Shown here: one piece after another, positions 16,518 to 24,579 of the stretch | How the letters are laid out: each line of letters opens with the position of its first letter | Position numbering within the stretch: the first letter of the stretch is position 1 | NCBI GenBank assembly: GCA_963771025.1 | Contig: CAVYRL010000003.1 | Coordinates: 372,001 to 436,000 of the forward strand | Length of the DNA stretch: 64,000 nucleotides | From: Miltoncostaea sp963771025 | Lineage (GTDB): Bacteria; Actinomycetota; Thermoleophilia; Miltoncostaeales; Miltoncostaeaceae | Reading direction: 5' to 3' | Position numbers and translations under genes: made by a program | Notes under the pieces: model-generated | The model's input: only the letters and a program-made list of their open reading frames with translations | Told to the model about the DNA's origin: nothing | Databases searched by the model: none

Positions 16518-17518
16518 TCAGATCAGGATGGCGGTCTTCCCTCGCACGCTCCCGGCCTCCAGCCGGCGCATGGCCTCGGGCACCCGCTCGAGCGGGTAGG
16601 TCTCGCCGATGCTCGGCACCACCAGGCCGGCATCGATCAGCTCGGTCAGGGCCTCGAGGTCAGCGTGGTTCTCCTTCGAGATCATCATCGTCAGCCGCTG
16701 ACGCACGAAGGGCGACAGCGCGATGGCCCGCAGCTGGCGGCCTATGCCGCCCGTCCACCTGCCGCCCTGCTCGCCACCGATGATCACGAGCGTCCCTCGG
16801 GCGTGAGCGCACGCCGCAGGCGCGAGAGCTTCGTGTTGCCCCCGATGTCGAGGATCAGGTCGTAGCGACGCGCGGCCTGGGAGAAGTCCTCCCGGGTGTA
16901 GTCGATGACGCGGTCGGCGCCGAGGGAGCGCACCAGATCGACCTTGGCCGTGCTGCACACGCCGGTGACGTCCGCCGCCCCGAGCGCCTTCGCGATCTGG
17001 ACCGCATACGAGCCGACTCCGCCCGACGCGCCCACGATCAGCACCCTCTGCCCCGGACGGATGCGCCCGGCGTCGCGCAGCCCCTGGATCGCGGTGAGCC
17101 CTGACACCGGCACCACCGCGGCCTGCTCGAAGGTGAGGTGGGCCGGCTTGCGGGCGAGCTTGCTCTCGGACGCGGCTGCGAAACCGGCGAACGAGCCCTT
17201 GCCGATGCCGAAGACATCGTCGCCCGGCGTGAAGCGGGTCACCTCGGACCCGACGGCGGCGACGGTCCCCGCCAGATCCAGCCCGGGCACCGGATTCTTG
17301 GGCGCGCGCAGGCCGAACCCCATGATGCGGATCAGATACGGACGGCCGGTCATCAGGTGCCAGGTGCCCCGATCGAGACCGGCAGCACGGACCTGCACCA
17401 GGACCTCGTCCTCGGCGATGTCGGGCACGTCCAGACTCACCCGGCGCAGCACGTCAGCCGAGCCATACGCCTCCTGCCGGATCGCCGGCATCGACGTGGA
17501 GTGTCGTGTGACCGTCAT
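16518..17518 (-). pseudogene. MDR-family NAD(P)H:quinone reductase/alcohol dehydrogenase, frameshifted
   Basis: The N-terminal part from ATG 17518 (MTVTRHSTSMPAIRQEAYGS) runs through the GroES-like domain and Rossmann motif VLIVGASGGVGSYAVQIAKAL to LTPEG. One base is then missing near 16793-16797, and the frame would stop at 16784. The remaining C terminus (TLVIIGGEQGG ... ending VRGKTAILI) is intact in the next frame. Joined, the two parts make a normal zinc-free quinone-reductase-type enzyme of about 333 residues. A single deletion in a G/C run could be real or a consensus error. It is divergent from the TetR regulator, which probably controls it. Confidence 0.85.
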
Positions 17519-17577
17519 GGGCCCGCCTTTCGCTTGTCGTTCCCCCTGCGACGGCCCCCTGAGGCACAGAGATGACC

Positions 17578-17602
17578 GTACAAAGTACGTCGTACTTAGT
17601 AC
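17578..17602. promoter_or_regulatory. TetR-type operator: four GTAC boxes at 7-bp spacing
   Basis: GTAC occurs at 17578, 17585, 17592 and 17599, exactly 7 bases apart, within an imperfect palindrome. It lies between the divergent reductase and TetR starts, 60 bases from the former. It probably binds the TetR protein and controls both genes. Confidence 0.7.
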
Positions 17603-17665
17603 GCTAGGTTGGGGATCGGGAGTTGTCAACCGGGACCGGCGCCCGATCGGAATCGAGGAGGTGGG

Positions 17666-18328
17666 ATGTCGACGAATGCCGGCGAGGCCAGGGAGCGGGT
17701 GCCGCTCACCCGGGACCGGGTGCTGCACGGCGCCATCGCCATCGCGGATGCGCGTGGGGTCGGCGCCCTGACGATGCGCTCGCTCGCCCGAGAGCTCGGC
17801 GTCAAGCCGATGGCGCTGTACCACCACGTCGCCAACAAGGCCGAGATCCTCGACGGCATCGTCAACCTCGTCTTCAGCCGGATCGAAGTGCCCGTCGACG
17901 AGGCCGACTGGCGCGTGGCCATGCGTAGGCGGGCGATCTCGGCGCGCCGCGTGCTGGGACGCCATCCCTGGGCGACCGTGCTGATGGACTCGCGCACCGC
18001 GCCGGGCCCCTCCAACCTCGGCCACCACGACGCGGTCATCGGGACGCTCCGGCGGGCGGGCTTCTCGATCGAGATGGCCGCCCACATCGTCTCCTTGCTC
18101 GACAGCTACGTCTACGGGTTCGCGCTCCAGGAGGCGGCCCTGCCGTTCGACGGCCCCGACTCGGTCGCCGAGGTCACGGAGTCGGTGCTGCAGCGGTTCC
18201 CGGCCGATCGCTACCCCCACCTGGAGGAGATGGCGACCGAGCACGTCCTGCGACCGGGCTACGACTTCGGCGACGAGTTCGCGTGGGGCCTCGACCTGAT
18301 CCTCCGCGCCCTGGAGGCGCCGGGGTAG
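17666..18328 (+). CDS. TetR/AcrR-family transcriptional regulator (TetR_C class)
   Basis: A 220-residue protein with GAGGAGGTGGG before ATG 17666. The N-terminal helix-turn-helix (about 17-65) contains GVGALTMRSLARELGVKPMALYHHVANKAEIL, close to the tetracycline-repressor subgroup. The C-terminal ligand domain (about 80-215) is helical with a VSLLDSYVYGFALQEAALPF core. It likely represses itself and the divergent reductase through the GTAC-box operator. The ligand is unknown. Confidence 0.92.
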   Translation: MSTNAGEARERVPLTRDRVLHGAIAIADARGVGALTMRSLARELGVKPMALYHHVANKAEILDGIVNLVFSRIEVPVDEADWRVAMRRRAISARRVLGRHPWATVLMDSRTAPGPSNLGHHDAVIGTLRRAGFSIEMAAHIVSLLDSYVYGFALQEAALPFDGPDSVAEVTESVLQRFPADRYPHLEEMATEHVLRPGYDFGDEFAWGLDLILRALEAPG

Positions 18329-18645
18329 CCGGCCCCCGCCCGGGCCGCGCCCTCAACGCCACGCCGGCTCCGCCCTCTGGGCCGCGGACGCCGATGCCGG
18401 CACCGGGGCGGCGGGAGCATCCCCGCGCCACGCGGGACGGCCCCGCACAGTGCGGCGAATACTCCCCGGGGTGGAAGGGGTGGGCACCCGCGATGCCCCT
18501 GGACTCCTCGATGCGGGGAGACCGGGGCAACCGCGAACGTGATCCCACCCGACTCGAAGCTATGGGGACGGCTTCCGGCGCCCCGCGATCCGCGCGCGGG
18601 ACGTCGCGAGGTGCCAGGACGGCGACGCCGCAGTAGAATCCGATA
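18329..18645. other. Intergenic stretch upstream of the LuxR gene
   Basis: These 317 bases hold no convincing gene. The only signal is TAGAAT at 18634-18639, a good -10 box placed so that transcription would begin at the GTG start codon of the next gene (18646). The -35 region is weak. Confidence 0.45.
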
Positions 18646-20337
18646 GTGCTTGGCGAGGCCGAAGCACTGCTGCGGGACGCGGACGCCGCGCTCGAGCGCG
18701 GGGACTGGGAGGCTGCCCGCGCATCGTTCGAGGCCGCCCTGGAGAGGGAGGAGTCGGCTGAGGCGCTGCTCGGGCTGAGTGACGCGCTCTGGTGGCTCGG
18801 GGAGACGGACGGCGCCGTTCACCGGGGCGAGAGGGCATACGCCGCCTTCCGCCACCGGGGCGATCTCGTCTCGGCTGCGCAGGCGGCCGTGATGCTCTAC
18901 TTCCACTACCGCGTGAGCCTGGGTAACGCCGCGGCCGCGCGGGGATGGCTCGGCCGCGCGGCGCGGCTCGTCGAGGAGGCGGCGCTCGCGCCGCTCGAGG
19001 GCTGGGTCCTGCTGATGCGAGCGCACGACAGCGGCGATCCCGACGCCTCCGAGCGCTGGGCACGCGAGGCGTGCTCCCTCGCCCACCGATTCGAGGATCC
19101 CGACCTCGAGCTTTGCTCCCTCAGCCAGCTGGGGACGGCCCTGGTCGAGATGGGCCGCGTGGACGAGGGCGGATCACTACTCGACGAGGCCATGGCCGGC
19201 GCCCTGGCGGGCGAGGCGACCCAGCTGCGGACGGTCGTCTATACGAGCTGCAACATGATCAGCGCCTGCAGCCTTGTTGCCGAGGTGGAGCGGGCGGCGC
19301 AGTGGATCCATGCAGCGGACGAGTTCACGCGCCGCTACGGCAGCGCGCACCTCTACACCACGTGCCGCACGTACTACGGGGGCGTCCTCTTCGCCACGGG
19401 GCGCTGGGACGAGGCGGACAAGCAGCTGGCCGCCGCGCTGGAGAGCGCCCGTGGAGCCGAACTGGCGCTGTACGCCGAGGCCCTGGGCCAGATGGCGGAG
19501 CTGCGGCTTGCGCAGGGCAGGTTGGAGGAGGCCGAGCTGCTGCTCGCCGGCTTCGAGAATCATCACGCGACCGCGGCCGCGGCGGCGGCCGTCCGGCTCG
19601 CCCGTGGGGATCCCGCCGGCGCCGGGCGCCTCATCCGGCGGCGCCTGCGCGATCTTGAGGAGCACGTGCGGCCGACCCCGTTCCCGATCGGGACGGCAGT
19701 CTGCCTGCAGGCGGCATCGCTGCTGGAGCTGCTCACCGTCGCCGAGCTGGAGTGCGGCGACCTGCCCGCCGCCCGATCCGCTGCCGAACGGCTCGCCGCG
19801 CTCGGGGAGCGCGCCGGCTGCGAGGCCGTCGCGGCGAGGGCCGCGCGGGCGGGCGGGCGGGCACTGGAGGCGACGGGCGAGGGCGACGCGGCCCTCGCGG
19901 CCCTGGAGCGGGCGCTCGGGGTGTTCACCCGCCTGGAGCTGCCGCTCGAGGCGGCCCGGACGCAGCTCCTGGTCGCCCGCACGCTGCGGGGGCGGGACGC
20001 AGCGGCACAGGAGGCCCGCGCGGCGCTCGAGCACTTCGAGCGCCTGGGAGCCGGCCACGATGCCGACGCCGCCGCGGCCTACCTGCGATCGCTCGGAGTC
20101 GCAGCGGCGCGCCACGGACCCCGCGCGGCGGGCGCCCTGACCCGGCGCGAGCGCGAAGTGCTCGGGCTGCTCGCGGAGGGGCTCACGAACCGCGAGCTGG
20201 CCGAGCGCCTCTTCCTCACCCGCAAGACCGTCGAGCACCACGTCGCGAGCGTCCTGCGAAAGCTCGGCCTGCGCAGCCGCGCCGAGGCGGCTGCCTACGC
20301 GGTGCGGCTCGCCCGACGGGATTCCGCCGTGATCTGA
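18646..20337 (+). CDS. Long TPR-like LuxR-family transcriptional regulator
   Basis: A 563-residue protein. Residues 1-490 are alpha-helical repeats resembling tetratricopeptide units (many 'A-x-x-x-A-x-A-x-E-x-x-G-D' segments). Residues 496-560 form a LuxR helix-turn-helix (LTRREREVLGLLAEGLTNRE, then KTVEHHVASVLRKLGL). It resembles the C-terminal half of LAL/MalT regulators without the ATPase. GTG 18646 has no ribosome site but follows a -10 box at leaderless distance. The input signal is unknown. Confidence 0.9.
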   Translation: MLGEAEALLRDADAALERGDWEAARASFEAALEREESAEALLGLSDALWWLGETDGAVHRGERAYAAFRHRGDLVSAAQAAVMLYFHYRVSLGNAAAARGWLGRAARLVEEAALAPLEGWVLLMRAHDSGDPDASERWAREACSLAHRFEDPDLELCSLSQLGTALVEMGRVDEGGSLLDEAMAGALAGEATQLRTVVYTSCNMISACSLVAEVERAAQWIHAADEFTRRYGSAHLYTTCRTYYGGVLFATGRWDEADKQLAAALESARGAELALYAEALGQMAELRLAQGRLEEAELLLAGFENHHATAAAAAAVRLARGDPAGAGRLIRRRLRDLEEHVRPTPFPIGTAVCLQAASLLELLTVAELECGDLPAARSAAERLAALGERAGCEAVAARAARAGGRALEATGEGDAALAALERALGVFTRLELPLEAARTQLLVARTLRGRDAAAQEARAALEHFERLGAGHDADAAAAYLRSLGVAAARHGPRAAGALTRREREVLGLLAEGLTNRELAERLFLTRKTVEHHVASVLRKLGLRSRAEAAAYAVRLARRDSAVI

Positions 20338-20384
20338 GGGTTTTGACCGATGTCCGCCGCGCGGCGCCCGGTCAGGCTGACGGC

Positions 20385-20762
20385 ATGTCTGATCACCCGG
20401 ACACCGACAAGGTCCTCATCAACCTGGCGACCGGCCTGGAGGACGCCGAGCGGGTCACCGTCGCGTTCCTCGTCGCGGGAGCCGCGCTCGGCGCGGGCAA
20501 GCGCGTCGGGATCTGGCTCACCAAGGAGGCCGTCCGGCTTGCGCTTCCGGGTTACGGTGAGGGTGTGGCCTGTGACGGCTGCCCGCCGCTGGAGCGGCTG
20601 ATGGAGCAGTTCGCGCAGGGCGGCGGAGAGCTGCTGCCGTGCCCGATCTGTTTCAACGCCCGCCACCTCGGCGAGGGCGGGCTCGCGCCGAACGCACGCC
20701 TGACCGGGGCGACGCCGCTGTGGGAGTGGATCGGGGCCGGCGCCACCGTCTTCAGCTACTGA
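20385..20762 (+). CDS. DsrE-like family protein
   Basis: A 125-residue protein starting ATG 20385, 47 bases after the LuxR gene. MSDHPDTDKVLINLATGLED, then VTVAFLVAGAALGAGKRVGIWLTKEAVRLALPGY, is the typical DsrE/DsrF-like beta-alpha fold start. Two cysteine pairs, in VACDGCPP and LLPCPICFNARHL, are in the positions used for sulfur transfer or redox in the family. A sulfur-relay or peroxiredoxin-like role is plausible. The 3' end overlaps a gene remnant on the other strand. Confidence 0.85.
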   Translation: MSDHPDTDKVLINLATGLEDAERVTVAFLVAGAALGAGKRVGIWLTKEAVRLALPGYGEGVACDGCPPLERLMEQFAQGGGELLPCPICFNARHLGEGGLAPNARLTGATPLWEWIGAGATVFSY

Positions 20763-20910
20763 GGAGGCGACCGCTGGACCCCGGGGGCCCAGCGGCGCCG
20801 GCGGGCTTCCCGTACGCGATCACCCTCTCGGGCTTCTGGGGATTGACGAGGGTGCAGATGTTCGTCACCCCGATCGGGCCAATGATCTCCTCGCGCTTGG
20901 GCGAGGACAG
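20752..20910 (-). pseudogene. Remnant of a paralogue of the 42455-42718 gene
   Basis: The 52 codons read LSSPKREEIIGPIGVTNICT and on to LVNPQKPERV. The intact 87-residue protein at 42455-42718 has LASPRREEFFGPLGVTNLHT and FVDPQNPTHV at the same place. The remnant lacks the first 18 residues and the second half of that protein. It follows, in the same frame, the TAG that ends the SnoaL-like fragment, so two unrelated gene pieces are joined here. Confidence 0.7.
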
Positions 20911-21024
20911 CTAGGTCCAGCGGACGTCGTCGGCGACGAGGTCGAAGAAGGGCCCGCTGTCGCCGCGCTCCCACGGCAGGAAGGCTTCGCGGACGAGGCG
21001 GCGGTTGTCGTCGGCCGACGTCAC
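20911..21024 (-). pseudogene. N-terminal fragment of a SnoaL-like/NTF2-fold protein
   Basis: From GTG 21024 the 37 codons read VTSADDNRRLVREAFLPWER and end FFDLVADDVRWT before a TAG. This is the usual first third of a SnoaL-like polyketide-cyclase/NTF2-fold protein of about 130 residues, cut just after the W-T that ends the first strand. The rest is missing and is replaced by the adjoining remnant. Confidence 0.7.
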
Positions 21025-21114
21025 GTGGTGAGCATGCGCGCGGCGGCGTTGCACCCGTCTCAAAGGCCCCCGCCCCCCTCGCGGGGCACCCACCCCCTTC
21101 CCCCGGCACCGTCT

Positions 21115-21139
21115 CCCGCACCGTCCTGGATGGTGCGGG
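21115..21139. terminator. Perfect 8-bp hairpin between gene remnant and tRNA-Arg
   Basis: cccgcacc at 21115-21122 pairs exactly with 21132-21139. It sits downstream of tRNA-Arg on the minus strand and could add to its termination. A further copy of the CCCGCACC half follows at 21145. Confidence 0.4.
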
Positions 21140-21205
21140 GATGCTCCCGCACCGTATGCGGGTGCACCTGACTGCCGCTCGCTGCCCGCCCACAGCACGA
21201 CGAAA

Positions 21206-21223
21206 GCCCCGTGGATACGGGGC
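21206..21223 (-). terminator. tRNA-Arg terminator hairpin
   Basis: A 7-bp stem (21206-21212 with 21217-21223) starts ten bases beyond the tRNA 3' end. On the minus strand it ends ACGGGGCTTTCG, a stem followed by a short T-run. Confidence 0.7.
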
Positions 21224-21232
21224 CTCCGGTGA

Positions 21233-21306
21233 TGCGCCAGACAGGACTCGAACCTGTGACCTTCGGTTTCGTAGACCGACGCTCTATCCGCCTGAGCTAC
21301 TGGCGC
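21233..21306 (-). tRNA. tRNA-Arg (anticodon ACG)
   Basis: A full cloverleaf of 74 bases: acceptor GCGCCAG/CTGGCGC, D arm with GTAGCTCAGGCGGATAGAGC, anticodon stem TCGGT/ACCGA enclosing CTACGAA, and T arm ACAGG/CCTGT with TTCGAAT. The anticodon ACG reads CGN Arg codons after deamination to inosine. CCA is not encoded. A degenerate copy lies at 16439-16516. Confidence 0.96.
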
Positions 21307-21402
21307 GCGACACGGGAGGTTACCAGGGCCCGTGTGCCCCGCAGACGCGGGGCCACTGCAGCACGTCAACCGCCCGCGCGATGTCCGGCGCGGCTCCTGG
21401 AG

Positions 21403-21686
21403 TCACCTCGCGACGGTCGCCCGTGGCGGGGCGACAAGCAGTTCGAGCATGGACGCCATTGTGGCCATCACCGCGGCGTCCTCCATGAGCGCATCGTGCG
21501 CCTCGGCCGACTCGTAGTCGGCGATCTCGACGAGGGCGTCGGGGGCGACGAGGGCCTCGTAGAGCTCGCCGCCGAGGTGGCCGCGCATGCTCGTTCCCTG
21601 GGCCGCGAAGAAGCTCTCGATCTGCTGCGTGAGATCGTCGCGCCGACCGGGTTCGCCTGCAGTTCCACGATCACTTCGACGGCCAC
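21403..21686 (-). pseudogene. Antibiotic biosynthesis monooxygenase (ABM) family protein, frameshifted
   Basis: From GTG 21686 (after GGAGACCAT) the frame reads VAVEVIVELQANP, the first ABM strand. One base is then missing near 21646-21652, and the next frame continues GRRDDLTQQIESFFAAQGTS, then ELYEALVAPDALVEIADYES and EAHDALM, ending TVAR. Together they make a normal dimeric alpha-beta barrel ABM protein of about 94 residues. A frame from ATG 21717 reads through without a shift but lacks the first strand. The shift may be decay or a consensus error in a C/G run. Confidence 0.75.
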
Positions 21687-21776
21687 ATGGTCTCCGGTCG
21701 TATGAACTGACCTGCATGACCGCTCCCTCTCGGCGCGTTGTGCACTACCGCCAGGGAGTGCGATCGTGTTCGCTGG

Positions 21777-22643
21777 ATGCATCCGATAGCGGAAGGGCCG
21801 ACGCCGAGCGGCGATGAGATCCGAGACGTTCAGCGAACGACCTGGGCTGGACTTTCTGCGGGCTGGGAGAAGTGGGACTCGGTCATCATGGATCAGCTGC
21901 GCCCGGTCTGCACAGCGATTATCGAGCGTCTCGACATCGCCGATGATCAGCAGCATCTCGACATCGCCGCGGGCACTGGTGAGCCGGGGCTGACCGTCGC
22001 CAAGCTCGCGCCGAGGGGGCACGTCGTTCTGACCGACCTTGCGGCAGAGATGCTCGACATCGCGACGCGACGAGCGAATGTGCAGGGGATCACCAACTTT
22101 GAGACCAGGGTCTGCAGCGCCGATGACCTGCCATTCGGTGACGCGACATTCGACAGTATCTCGGTGCGGTTCGGATACATGTTCTTTCCCGACGTCGCCA
22201 AAGCGACCGCCGAGTTCGCGCGCGTGCTCAAGCGGGGCGGACGTCTCTGCTCGTCGGTATGGGTGAAGCCCGAGGAAAACCCGTGGACGACGATCGCCAT
22301 CCAGGCAATCGCGACGGAGGCGGTGCTGGCGCCACCCGACCCGGACGGGCCGAATATGTTTCGGTGCGCTGCCCCGGGATATGTCAGTGCCCTGTACGAG
22401 GCCGCGGGGCTGCGCGACGTTGCCGAGTGGAACGTCAACGTCGAACTCGTGACCCGATCGCCGGCGCAGTATTGGGAGATGATCAGCGAACACGTCTCGC
22501 TCGCAGTTGCGGCGCTTCAGCAGGTCGGCGAACCGGCGCGGGAGCGAATCGCGAAAGCCGTGATCGCCAGGGTCGGCACCTACGCGGTAGACGGCGAGGT
22601 ACGGATTCCGGGCGTGGCCCGCTGCGTCGTCGGCACGAAATAA
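21777..22643 (+). CDS. Class I SAM-dependent methyltransferase, UbiE/Coq5-like
   Basis: A 288-residue enzyme. The SAM-binding motif DIAAGTGEPGLTVA is at about 59-72, followed by VVLTDLAAEMLDIA (acidic ribose-binding residue) and CSADDLPFGDATFDSISVRFG. The N-terminal RTTWAGLSAGWEKWD segment resembles UbiE-type methyltransferases. The substrate could be a quinone or a small secondary metabolite. The DNA is slightly less G/C-biased at third positions than its neighbours, which hints at transfer. ATG 21777 has no clear ribosome site, and TTG 21738 is an alternative start. Confidence 0.88.
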   Translation: MHPIAEGPTPSGDEIRDVQRTTWAGLSAGWEKWDSVIMDQLRPVCTAIIERLDIADDQQHLDIAAGTGEPGLTVAKLAPRGHVVLTDLAAEMLDIATRRANVQGITNFETRVCSADDLPFGDATFDSISVRFGYMFFPDVAKATAEFARVLKRGGRLCSSVWVKPEENPWTTIAIQAIATEAVLAPPDPDGPNMFRCAAPGYVSALYEAAGLRDVAEWNVNVELVTRSPAQYWEMISEHVSLAVAALQQVGEPARERIAKAVIARVGTYAVDGEVRIPGVARCVVGTK

Positions 22644-22727
22644 GGACACCCGAACTGCCGGTGGTTGGAACGGGCATGGGATCCGAAGTCGCGGGTCATG
22701 GTCGAGCCCAACTCGAGTTCGGCGGCC

Positions 22728-22764
22728 CGGCACGGGTGCGCCGCTCCCCCAGACCGCCGTGCCG
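22728..22764. terminator. Possible bidirectional terminator hairpin
   Basis: cggcacgg at 22728-22735 pairs with 22757-22764, between the convergent methyltransferase and GntR genes. The loop of 21 bases is long, so it is only a candidate. The stem can be lengthened with one bulge. Confidence 0.35.
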
Positions 22765-22769
22765 GCCGT

Positions 22770-23522
22770 TCACCGACCGCCGGCTGGTGAGGGGGGGATG
22801 AGTCGCAGGCCCGGCTCGGCTTCGTCGGGGGCGGGCGGGAGTTCGGCGACGAGTTCCGTGAGCAGCGGGTTGTAGAGCGCCACGCTGCGAAGCACGGGTC
22901 TGGCGCCGGTGTCCGAGGTCGTGCGCTCTATTCGCAACAGGGGCGCCGCCCTGGGCACCTGGAGCAGCTCGGCGTCCGTCTTCGTGGCACTCACGGCGGT
23001 GATCGTCTGCGTGGCGCCCCCCAGCTCGATGCCCAGCTGCTCGGAGAGCGGTCGCTTCTCCAGCGCCCTGGGCGAGAGGCCGCCCGCGAGATCTGCTCTC
23101 GCCCAGACGGTTGCGGTCGCGAATGGCTGCCCATCCACGCGGTCAACTCGAACGATCTCCAGGACGAAATCCGTCCGGAGGACCTCGATGAGCGCCGCCG
23201 GGGTCGCGACGAATGCGAACCGCAGCAGGTCGCGCCCCGGCTTTCGTCCGGCTGCCACGATCTGGCGCTCGATCGTCGTCAGGTCGCGCAGAGACTGGCG
23301 CAGCGGTGCCTTCACGACGTACCAGCCAAAGCCCTGGCGGCTCTCGACGAGGCCGTCCATCTTGAGCCGGGTGAGAGCCCTTCGAACGGTCGCTCGGCTG
23401 GCGTGGTGGTGGGCGGCGAGCTCGGCCTCGGAGGGCAGCAGCCGGCCGGCGGCGATCTCGCCGGCCGCGATCCGGCGGCGCAGTTCGTCGGCGATCAGGA
23501 GGTAGCGGAGCTCTCGGGCCAC
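22770..23522 (-). CDS. GntR-family transcriptional regulator with UTRA domain
   Basis: A 250-residue protein. The winged helix (about 1-70) reads ELRYLLIADELRRRIAAGEI, LLPSEAELAAHHHASRATVR and GFGWYVV, a typical GntR/HutC start. The UTRA ligand domain (about 85-240) contains RVDRVDGQPFATATVWARADLAGGL. HutC-type regulators bind small carboxylates or sugars. The GTG start at 23522 faces a divergent hydroxyacid dehydrogenase across an ACAAGT triple repeat, so that gene is the likely target. The ligand could be its substrate (inference). Confidence 0.92.
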   Translation of the reverse strand: MARELRYLLIADELRRRIAAGEIAAGRLLPSEAELAAHHHASRATVRRALTRLKMDGLVESRQGFGWYVVKAPLRQSLRDLTTIERQIVAAGRKPGRDLLRFAFVATPAALIEVLRTDFVLEIVRVDRVDGQPFATATVWARADLAGGLSPRALEKRPLSEQLGIELGGATQTITAVSATKTDAELLQVPRAAPLLRIERTTSDTGARPVLRSVALYNPLLTELVAELPPAPDEAEPGLRLIPPSPAGGR

Positions 23523-23541
23523 GGTCTCCCAATCGTAGTAG

Positions 23542-23569
23542 ACAAGTAACGTACAAGTCTGCTACAAGT
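23542..23569. promoter_or_regulatory. Three ACAAGT boxes at 11-bp spacing (GntR operator candidate)
   Basis: ACAAGT occurs at 23542, 23553 and 23564, exactly one helical turn apart, in the 73-82 bases between the divergent GntR and dehydrogenase starts. AGAC at 23540 and GTCT at 23557 add an inverted element. It probably binds the GntR protein. Confidence 0.6.
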
Positions 23570-23604
23570 GGTCTCCTTCGTGGTTCAGGTGCCGGGTGGT
23601 GACG

Positions 23605-24579
23605 ATGAGGGTGGCGATCCTCGACGACTGGTTTGACACCCTGCGGACGCTGCCGTGCTTCGAGACGCTGGCGCGCCATCAGGTCACCGTCTTCAACGAT
23701 CACCTCGCCGACACCGACGCCCTCGCCGAGCGCCTCGCTGAGTTCGACGCGCTGGTCCTGATCCGCGAGCGCACCGAGATTCGGGAGGCGCTCCTGGAGC
23801 GCCTCCCGAATCTTCGACTGATCAGTCAGCGGAGCGTCTACCCGCACATCGACGTCAACGCGTGCACCCGGCTGGGGATCTTGGTGTGCTCCGACCAGCA
23901 CGCCGGCACCCCCTCCTATGCGACAGCCGAGCTGACCTGGGCCCTCGTGCTCGCCGCCGTGCGCCAGATCCCGCGGCAGGTCGCATCGCTCAGGTCCGGG
24001 AAATGGCAGGCGGGCGTGGGCAGCACGCTGATCGGCAAGACGCTCGGTGTCTACGGCTACGGCCGGATCGGACGGGTCGTGGCGGGCTACGGCGCTGCGT
24101 TCGGCATGAGCGTCCACGTCCTTGCGCGCCCGGAGTCCTTGTCCGACGCTCGAGCTGACGGGTTCACGGCGGCCGAGGACAAGGACCGGTTCTTCGAGGA
24201 GTGCGACGTGGTGTCGCTTCACATGCGACTCGTACCGGCGACCAGAGGAATCGTCACTGCGAGTGACCTGAGCCGCATGAAGGCGACGGCGCTGCTCGTC
24301 AACACGAGTCGCGCCGCGCTCATCCAGCCCGGGGCACTCGTCGAAGCGCTGCGGGGGGGCCGCCCGGCGATGGCGGCTGTCGATGTCTTCGAGGACGAGC
24401 CCCTGCGCGACACACGCCATCCGCTCCTCAACATGGACAACGTCGTCTGCACTCCTCACATCGGCTACGTGACCCGCGAGGAGTGGCAGGTGCAGTTCTC
24501 CGACGTCTTCGATCAGATCAACGCCTTCGCGGCCGGCTCGCCGATCAACATCGTGAACCCGGAGGTGCTCGGACGGTGA
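23605..24579 (+). CDS. D-isomer 2-hydroxyacid dehydrogenase
   Basis: A 324-residue NAD-dependent enzyme starting ATG 23605 after GGGTGG; GTG 23596 adds three residues. The NAD fold has VYGYGRIGRVVAGYGAAFG (about 148-166). Catalytic residues are Arg in NTSRAALI, Glu in VDVFEDEPL and His in TPHIGY, the complete R/E/H set of the PGDH/formate dehydrogenase-like family. It interconverts a 2-keto acid and D-2-hydroxy acid. Closely related enzymes include actinobacterial SerA-like proteins of unknown substrate. It ends in a GTGA overlap with the next gene. Confidence 0.9.
   Translation: MRVAILDDWFDTLRTLPCFETLARHQVTVFNDHLADTDALAERLAEFDALVLIRERTEIREALLERLPNLRLISQRSVYPHIDVNACTRLGILVCSDQHAGTPSYATAELTWALVLAAVRQIPRQVASLRSGKWQAGVGSTLIGKTLGVYGYGRIGRVVAGYGAAFGMSVHVLARPESLSDARADGFTAAEDKDRFFEECDVVSLHMRLVPATRGIVTASDLSRMKATALLVNTSRAALIQPGALVEALRGGRPAMAAVDVFEDEPLRDTRHPLLNMDNVVCTPHIGYVTREEWQVQFSDVFDQINAFAAGSPINIVNPEVLGR

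Noticed and set aside
18329..18645. Glycine- or other riboswitch-like elements upstream of the LuxR gene
   Set aside because: Short GGGGAGA-like strings occur but no conserved core or pairing was found.
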